Positions 6,858 through 11,017 of a stretch of 11,017 nucleotides of DNA are shown here, one piece after another (position 1 is the first letter of the stretch; each line of letters starts with the position of its first letter). Source of the stretch: an uncultured Phascolarctobacterium sp. (GTDB lineage Bacteria; Bacillota; Negativicutes; Acidaminococcales; Acidaminococcaceae); NCBI GenBank assembly GCA_900551745.1, contig URXA01000026.1:1-11017 (forward strand), written 5' to 3'. The translations under genes were made by a program, and so were the position numbers. A model generated the notes under the pieces. The model did not search any database. It saw nothing but the letters and a program-made list of their open reading frames with translations, and was not told the origin of the DNA.

Positions 6858-8172
6858 CAGTTTTTACCGCAGTACCATCTTCCTGTAACCTGGTAGCTTT
6901 GACCCTTGTTACTCTAAAGCCTTCTGCTTCAGTAACCTCAAAACGCCAGCCGCCGGTAACGACTCTGTCACCTTCTTCGGGCTTACGCCCCAAAAGTCCG
7001 AAGACAAAACCGCCAATGGTATCTTCCTCCGGTTCGTCAAATTCAATATTTAAAAGTTCAGAAATCTCGTCCAGTAAAACCAGGCCGTCGAATTCGTAGC
7101 TGTCGTCACCTAAACGCAAAATATCTTCTGCTTCTTCGCCGTCATGCTCATCCTGAATATCACCGACAATTTCTTCCAGAAGATCTTCCATTGTAACCAG
7201 ACCAGCCGTACCGCCATATTCATCAGCAACTATAGCAATCTGGATACGCTTATGCTGCATCATCTGCAGCACTTTAGCCGTTGACATTCCTTCAGGAACA
7301 ACGACAATATTGCGCATTCGTGTCCGCAGATCAAAGTCCGGATCGTCGTCATCGTCCAGATCCATCAAATCGCGCACATGGATAACGCCCAAAACATGAT
7401 CTTTATCTTCCATACATAAAGGATAACGTGTATGCCGGCTTTCACGCACAGCCTGCAGATTTTCCTGCAGTGTATCATCAGTATACAAACAAATCATATC
7501 CTGACGCGGCACCATGACTTCACGGGCCACACGGTCGGCAAAATCAAAAACATTATCAATCAGACGGCTTTCCATATGGTCCAGCTTACCGCCGCGTTCG
7601 CTGGCACTGACGATCATCCGCAGCTCATCTTCACTGCGCGAGATATCTTCATCAGGGACAGGATCAACGCCTAAAAGGCACAATACAGCATGGGCGATAC
7701 GATTGAAAAGCACAACCAGCGGATATAAAAGGTAATGAAAAAAGACCAACGGATAAGCGACCGCCATCGCTACCTGCTCAACCTTGCCTAAGGCGATAGT
7801 GCGCGGCACCAGTTCTCCGAAAACAACATGCAGAAAAACGATGATAAGAAACGCACAGGCAAAAACCAGCGAATGATCATACCAGCTTCCGGCGCTTATA
7901 CCAAACATACCGCGAAACATTTCAGCGAGAAGCGGGCCGCCAAACCAGCCTAAAAGCAGCGACGAAGCAGTAATACCAAGCTGAGTCGCGCTCAGGTAGG
8001 TATCAAGCTTTTCGCTCATTTTTAAAACTGTGCTAGCTCTGCTTTTTCCCTGCCGGATCAATTCATCCAGCCTGCTTTTTCTGATTCTGACTAAAGAATA
8101 TTCAGCCATAACAAAAAAGCCGTTCAATAAAGTGATCAATAATGCAATAGACAACTCAAATAAGCATGTCAT
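6850..8172 (-). CDS. CorC/HlyC family membrane protein (DUF21-CBS-CBS-CorC_HlyC)
   Basis: Integral membrane protein of the family that includes Mg2+ (and Co2+) efflux proteins such as CorC and B. subtilis MpfA; 'hemolysin C' is an old label. The DUF21 domain (about 1-170) has hydrophobic segments near 5-25, 62-85, 101-122 and 135-165, and the conserved loop FGELVPRTIAL (118-128). Two CBS domains follow (about 215-275 and 285-340; VMVPRQDM and VADEYGGTAGLVTMEDLLEEIVGDIQDE are typical), then a CorC_HlyC domain (about 355-430) with DDSYEFDG. The CBS pair is joined by an Asp-rich loop (271-281). Start choice is uncertain. The ATG at 8172 lies 27 nt from the only good Shine-Dalgarno (AAGGAG, 8205-8200), whereas an in-frame ATC at 8190 lies 9 nt from it and would add IDGDPA. 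It lies between era and recO with its own promoter. Substrate not determinable; Mg2+ export is the best guess. Confidence 0.92.
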   Translation of the reverse strand: MTCLFELSIALLITLLNGFFVMAEYSLVRIRKSRLDELIRQGKSRASTVLKMSEKLDTYLSATQLGITASSLLLGWFGGPLLAEMFRGMFGISAGSWYDHSLVFACAFLIIVFLHVVFGELVPRTIALGKVEQVAMAVAYPLVFFHYLLYPLVVLFNRIAHAVLCLLGVDPVPDEDISRSEDELRMIVSASERGGKLDHMESRLIDNVFDFADRVAREVMVPRQDMICLYTDDTLQENLQAVRESRHTRYPLCMEDKDHVLGVIHVRDLMDLDDDDDPDFDLRTRMRNIVVVPEGMSTAKVLQMMQHKRIQIAIVADEYGGTAGLVTMEDLLEEIVGDIQDEHDGEEAEDILRLGDDSYEFDGLVLLDEISELLNIEFDEPEEDTIGGFVFGLLGRKPEEGDRVVTGGWRFEVTEAEGFRVTRVKATRLQEDGTAVKTDE

Positions 8173-8187
8173 AGCGGGGTCGCCGTC

Positions 8188-8205
8188 GATAGGTCATCTC
8201 TCCTT
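8188..8205 (-). promoter_or_regulatory. Ribosome binding site questioning the CorC-family start
   Basis: AAGGAG (8205-8200) is the only good Shine-Dalgarno match before the CorC-family gene. It is 9 nt (counting from GGAG) from in-frame ATC (8190-8188), 27 nt from the first in-frame ATG (8172), and only 2 nt from an out-of-frame ATG (8197). The 9-nt spacing is the only one in the normal range, so initiation at ATC is possible. Confidence 0.45.
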
Positions 8206-8239
8206 ACTTATATAAACTTCATAAATTGTTATTGGCATA

Positions 8240-8269
8240 AGCATATCATACTACTATAATCTGCGTCAA
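8240..8269 (-). promoter_or_regulatory. Promoter candidate for the CorC-family gene and recO
   Basis: TTGACG (8269-8264), an 18-nt spacer and TATGCT (8245-8240) preceded by TG at the extended -10 position. The pair sits in the 101-nt gap just after the era stop, giving a leader of roughly 60 nt. The -10 itself is only 4 of 6. It would let the CorC-family gene and recO be transcribed independently of the phoH-era block. Confidence 0.5.
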
Positions 8270-8273
8270 TAAA

Positions 8274-9179
8274 TCAGCCTTCATAGCCAAATTGTTTCAA
8301 AGCCTTATCCTTATTACGCCAATCAGGTTTTACTTTAACCCACAGATCAAGAAAAACCTTATTGCCGAGCAATGATTCAATATCCCTCCTGGCCTGTTCG
8401 CCGATCTTTTTCAGCAAGCTTCCCTTCGCTCCGATCACGATACCTTTTTGGGATTCACGTTCCACAAAAATATTGGCACGGATATAAATATCATCATTGT
8501 CACGCACCTTGAATTCATCAATCTCCACAGCAATAGAATGCGGTACCTCGTCACGAGTTGACCGCAGTACCTTTTCACGAATCATTTCCGCGGCGATTAT
8601 CCGTTCCGGCTGGTCAGTTATCATATCGTCGGGGAAATATGCCGGGCCTTCCGGCAAATACCTGGTAATCTCACTTACCAGACCCGGGAATTCAGTATCC
8701 TGCAAAGCCGAAACAGGCACTACTGCCGCAAAGGCAAAATCTTTAGTATAGCTTTCAATGATACCGAAAAGCTTACCTTTGTCTGCCAGTTTATCAATTT
8801 TATTAGCAACAAGAATAACCGGAGTTTTGACCCTGCGCAGCTGCTCCAGAATATAATCCTCGCCGGCGCCGCGTTTTTCCGAAACATCAACAACGAACAA
8901 AACCACGTCTACCTCGTGCAGCGTACTTTCTGCAGCCCGTACCATATATTGCCCCAGCTTATGCTGCGGCTTATGGATACCGGGAGTATCCAAGAACATG
9001 ATCTGAGCATGGTCAGTGTTCATAATACACATGATCTTATTACGCGTCGTCTGGGGACGATCACTCATAATTGCAATTTTCTCCCCGATCAATCCATTCG
9101 TCAACGTTGATTTACCTACATTAGGCCGGCCTACAATAGCCGCAAAACCAGAATAATGCTTGCCATCCTGCTTATTTAT
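8274..9179 (-). CDS. era: GTPase Era, apparent ATA start
   Basis: Ras-like GTPase with a C-terminal KH domain that binds the 3' end of 16S rRNA and assists 30S assembly. From the proposed start the protein has 301 residues, the family norm. G1 is GRPNVGKS (17-24), the switch I region RPQTTRNK (41-48), G3 DTPG (64-67), G4 NKID (126-129) and G5 SAL (157-159). The KH domain carries GAKG (250-253) in KGIVIGAKGSLLKKIG. No ATG, GTG or TTG occurs in frame between the preceding in-frame TGA (within the cdd end) and the P-loop. The first TTG (9104) would delete G1. ATA at 9179 lies 8 nt after AAAGGAG (9194-9188) and yields an N-terminus (M)NKQDGKHYSGFA of family-like length. ATT at 9185 is too near the Shine-Dalgarno. 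A single-base sequencing error in an ATG is the alternative. The cdd stop is 29 nt upstream. Confidence 0.93.
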   Translation of the reverse strand: MNKQDGKHYSGFAAIVGRPNVGKSTLTNGLIGEKIAIMSDRPQTTRNKIMCIMNTDHAQIMFLDTPGIHKPQHKLGQYMVRAAESTLHEVDVVLFVVDVSEKRGAGEDYILEQLRRVKTPVILVANKIDKLADKGKLFGIIESYTKDFAFAAVVPVSALQDTEFPGLVSEITRYLPEGPAYFPDDMITDQPERIIAAEMIREKVLRSTRDEVPHSIAVEIDEFKVRDNDDIYIRANIFVERESQKGIVIGAKGSLLKKIGEQARRDIESLLGNKVFLDLWVKVKPDWRNKDKALKQFGYEG

Positions 9180-9194
9180 ACTAATCGCTCCTTT
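9177..9194 (-). promoter_or_regulatory. era ribosome binding site and ATA initiation codon
   Basis: AAAGGAG (9194-9188), 8-nt spacer, ATA (9179-9177). This strong Shine-Dalgarno sets the start of era despite the absence of a standard initiation codon. Confidence 0.6.
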
Positions 9195-9208
9195 ATTTTC
9201 CGTTACAT

Positions 9209-9604
9209 TTATTTTTTTATATTCATGGACTCAGAGCCAAAACCATATGGCAGCAGTTCTGCCACTGACATTGTTTTTGTCTGTCCTTTGCAATTTGCCA
9301 GGATTATTTTTTCAAAAGGAAACTCTGCCAGAACCTGACGGCAAGCGCCGCATGGTGCTACCGGCTCATCTGTATCGGCAACTACGCACAAAGTTTTAAA
9401 CCTGCGTACGCCGCTGCAGACAGCTGCAAAAACAGCATTTCGCTCTGCACAGCAAGTCAACCCATACGAAGCATTCTCTATATTACAGCCGGTAAAAATT
9501 TCTCCGTCAACAGTTTCGACCGCTGCCCCCACTTTGAATTTAGAATAAGGCGCGTAAGCATTATCACGTGCCGCCTGCGCTGCCGCTAACAACTTCGTTT
9601 CCAT
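9209..9604 (-). CDS. cdd: Cytidine deaminase
   Basis: Small homotetrameric-type cytidine deaminase of pyrimidine salvage, converting cytidine and deoxycytidine to uridine and deoxyuridine in the cytoplasm. The 131 residues match the short Gram-positive form. The zinc site is complete: CAE (Cys52, Glu54 as catalytic acid) in the TCCAERNAVFAA block, and PCGACRQ (Cys85, Cys88). The substrate-binding N-terminal segment AYAPYSKFKVGAA (16-28) and GCNIENASYG (39-48) are also present. The ATG at 9604 has AAAAGGAG 5 nt upstream and lies 11 nt after the ybeY stop. dgkA, which separates ybeY and cdd in B. subtilis, is missing here. The Lys-rich end MNIKK is followed by the era ribosome binding site. Confidence 0.97.
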   Translation of the reverse strand: METKLLAAAQAARDNAYAPYSKFKVGAAVETVDGEIFTGCNIENASYGLTCCAERNAVFAAVCSGVRRFKTLCVVADTDEPVAPCGACRQVLAEFPFEKIILANCKGQTKTMSVAELLPYGFGSESMNIKK

Positions 9605-9615
9605 CGCTGCTCCTT

Positions 9616-10101
9616 TTAATGAACCAGAAATTCTTCCGAAAGTCTGATTTCCCGTAAAGCTTCTTCTTCTTTAGCCCGCATAACTGCTTTATCCTCATCT
9701 GTCATATGATCATATCCCAGAAGGTGCAGCAGGCCGTGTACCGCTAAATAAACGATTTCACGTTCCAATCCATGCCCAAATTCTTCCGCCTGTCTAAAGG
9801 CAGTTTCAGCGCTGATAATGATATCTCCCAAAAGATGTTCTTCAGGCCCACCTAAAAGCTCCGGTTCCTCTGCACTTTCCTCATCAAGTGCAAAAGAAAG
9901 GACATCTGTAGGCCTGTCGACATTGCGATAATCGCGATTCAGCATATGTATTTCTTCATCATCAACAATAGTAATATCAACTTCTGTCTGCTCCGACAGA
10001 CCGTGCATCCCGGCCACTACATTCAATCCCGCAGTCAGCAGCCGCTCCAGCTCTTCGCTGATCTGTAATTTGTCCTGGTCATTTTCCAGCGTTATTATCA
10101 T
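9616..10101 (-). CDS. ybeY: Endoribonuclease YbeY (rRNA maturation factor)
   Basis: Zinc-dependent single-strand endoribonuclease involved in 16S rRNA 3' end processing and 70S quality control. With the chosen start it has 161 residues, the normal size. The signature is HGLLHLLGYDH, giving the three metal ligands His122, His126 and His132; LNRDYRNVDRPTDVLSFAL (54-72) and LLGDIIIS (90-97) are the other family blocks. The start is ATG at 10101 because GGGAGG (10113-10108) lies 6 nt upstream and the N-terminus MIITLENDQ fits. An upstream start at 10239 would add 46 residues that merely read the phoH end in another frame. It overlaps phoH by 23 nt, which suggests coupled translation. pgpH, usually between phoH and ybeY in Bacillus, is absent. 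Confidence 0.95.
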   Translation of the reverse strand: MIITLENDQDKLQISEELERLLTAGLNVVAGMHGLSEQTEVDITIVDDEEIHMLNRDYRNVDRPTDVLSFALDEESAEEPELLGGPEEHLLGDIIISAETAFRQAEEFGHGLEREIVYLAVHGLLHLLGYDHMTDEDKAVMRAKEEEALREIRLSEEFLVH

Positions 10102-11017
10102 TGTCCGCCTCCCGCTGTTTCTGGCGTCTGCTGTCATAATTCTCATATGCCCTGATAATAGCGGCCACGATCTCATGACGAACGACATCAGCTTCACCAA
10201 AACGAATAATGCCCACACCCGGAGTTTTCTGCAGAACATAGGCCGCCTGTTTCAGCCCGCTGTTTTTACCGTTTGGCAAATCGACCTGTGTAATATCACC
10301 TGTGATGACCATTTTCGACCCAAAACCAAAACGGGTCAGAAACATCTTCATTTGCTCCGGTGTTGTATTCTGCGCTTCGTCCAGAATAATAAACGAATCA
10401 TTCAAAGTACGTCCGCGCATATAAGCCAGAGGAGCAACTTCTATCGTACCTCTGGCAACATATTTCTGAAAAGTCTCGCTGCCCAGCATATCATATAACG
10501 CATCATACAACGGTCGCAGATAAGGATCGACCTTATCCTGCATATCACCCGGCAAAAAGCCAAGCTTTTCACCTGCTTCAACAGCCGGACGAGTCAAAAC
10601 GATCCGTTCAACCTCTTTATTCTTTAAAGCCTTTACAGCTAAAGCGACAGCCAGATAAGTTTTGCCTGTACCGGCAGGACCTATCCCTATAGTGACATTA
10701 CTGCGTTTAATGGTTTCTACATAATCCCATTGCCCCAGTGTTTTCGCCTTTATCTGACGGCCACGGTTGGTAACGATTATCGTATCGGCATACATACGGT
10801 GCAGGCTTTCCAGCCGTCCCTCTGCGATCATCCCAATACTGTATCTGACGTCATGTGTAGTCAGCGGCATACCCTGACGATACAAAAAGAGCAGCTCTTT
10901 GAACAGGGTTTCAATCTGCCCCACTTCATTGTCTTCACCGCTGAAAACGATCACATTGCCGCGCGCAACAATAATACTCTCATAATGTTCCTTGATCACC
11001 CGCAGCAGCTCGTCATT
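10079..11017 (-). CDS. phoH: PhoH family ATPase, N-terminus cut by window edge
   Basis: PhoH-like protein (single P-loop ATPase domain related to superfamily 1 helicases), thought to act in RNA metabolism; neighbours YbeY and Era support this. The visible part is 312 codons. The reading frame is open to the last base of the window (NDELLRVIKEHYESI), which corresponds to just after the usual short N-terminal segment, so only a few residues are missing. Walker A is GPAGTGKT (about residues 113-120 of the visible part) and Walker B FIILDEAQN (about 209-217). TRPAVEAGEKLGFLPGD and VITGDITQVDLP are family hallmarks. The polar C-terminal tail (RRQKQREADNDNN) overlaps the start of ybeY. The GTG at 10999 is an internal valine, not a start. 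Confidence 0.95.
   Translation of the reverse strand, partial: NDELLRVIKEHYESIIVARGNVIVFSGEDNEVGQIETLFKELLFLYRQGMPLTTHDVRYSIGMIAEGRLESLHRMYADTIIVTNRGRQIKAKTLGQWDYVETIKRSNVTIGIGPAGTGKTYLAVALAVKALKNKEVERIVLTRPAVEAGEKLGFLPGDMQDKVDPYLRPLYDALYDMLGSETFQKYVARGTIEVAPLAYMRGRTLNDSFIILDEAQNTTPEQMKMFLTRFGFGSKMVITGDITQVDLPNGKNSGLKQAAYVLQKTPGVGIIRFGEADVVRHEIVAAIIRAYENYDSRRQKQREADNDNNAGK

Noticed and set aside
8274..9104. era starting at TTG 9104
   Set aside because: This would remove the G1 P-loop (GRPNVGKS), which is intact and in frame just upstream.
9616..10239. Longer ybeY of 207 residues
   Set aside because: The extra 46 residues read the phoH coding end in another frame; a good GGGAGG precedes the ATG at 10101, and 161 residues is the family size.
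10999..11017. phoH starting at GTG 10999
   Set aside because: The frame continues to the window edge with residues (NDELLR) that match the normal PhoH N-terminal region, so this GTG is internal.
1..11017. CRISPR arrays, insertion sequences, tRNA/rRNA genes, phage genes
   Set aside because: No regularly spaced repeats, transposase-like products or structural RNA gene signatures were seen on either strand.

Overview
This window looks like a chromosomal housekeeping stretch from a low- to mid-GC member of the Bacillota. The gene order phoH-ybeY-cdd-era-(CorC family)-recO-glyQ-glyS is the familiar Bacillus/Clostridium era-recO-glyQS neighbourhood. A CorC/HlyC membrane protein has been inserted, and the genes usually found in B. 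subtilis between phoH and ybeY (pgpH) and between ybeY and cdd (dgkA) are absent. A glycine T-box in front of glyQ also points to Bacillota. A Negativicutes-like host is a guess from overall protein character, not a demonstrated placement. All nine genes lie on the minus strand, so transcription runs from the right edge to the left edge.

Right block (11017 to 6123): phoH (cut by the window edge), ybeY, cdd, era, a DUF21-CBS-CorC_HlyC membrane protein and recO are tightly packed. phoH/ybeY overlap by 23 nt and corC-like/recO by 8 nt, and the gaps ybeY-cdd and cdd-era are 11 and 29 nt. A 101-nt gap before the CorC-family gene carries its own promoter candidate. The block combines ribosome maturation and RNA quality control (YbeY, Era, PhoH-like ATPase), pyrimidine salvage (Cdd) and recombinational repair (RecO). 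Two genes have odd starts. era has no ATG/GTG/TTG upstream of its P-loop and appears to start at ATA. The CorC-family gene has its Shine-Dalgarno sequence 27 nt from the first ATG but 9 nt from an in-frame ATC.

Middle block (6122 to 2818): a sigma-A type promoter lies 5 nt past the recO stop and drives a complete glycine T-box leader. The leader has a GGC specifier, a UGGA bulge matching tRNA-Gly ends, and a 17-bp perfect terminator stem. It is followed by glyQ and glyS, which overlap by 1 nt and encode the two subunits of alpha2beta2 glycyl-tRNA synthetase. Uncharged tRNA-Gly should open expression of both. A long hairpin after glyS may end the transcript.

Left block (2817 to 1): a 396-nt regulatory region precedes ppsA (phosphoenolpyruvate synthase). 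It holds a consensus-like promoter whose -10/+1 is covered by an 18-bp near-perfect palindrome. A second exact copy of the 12-bp core, inverted, lies 159 bp upstream, which suggests a repressor with two operators. Half of a probable bidirectional terminator sits at the left edge.

I do not see mobile elements, CRISPR arrays, rRNA/tRNA genes or a new multi-gene system. The points most worth a second look are the non-canonical starts and the ppsA operator pair.
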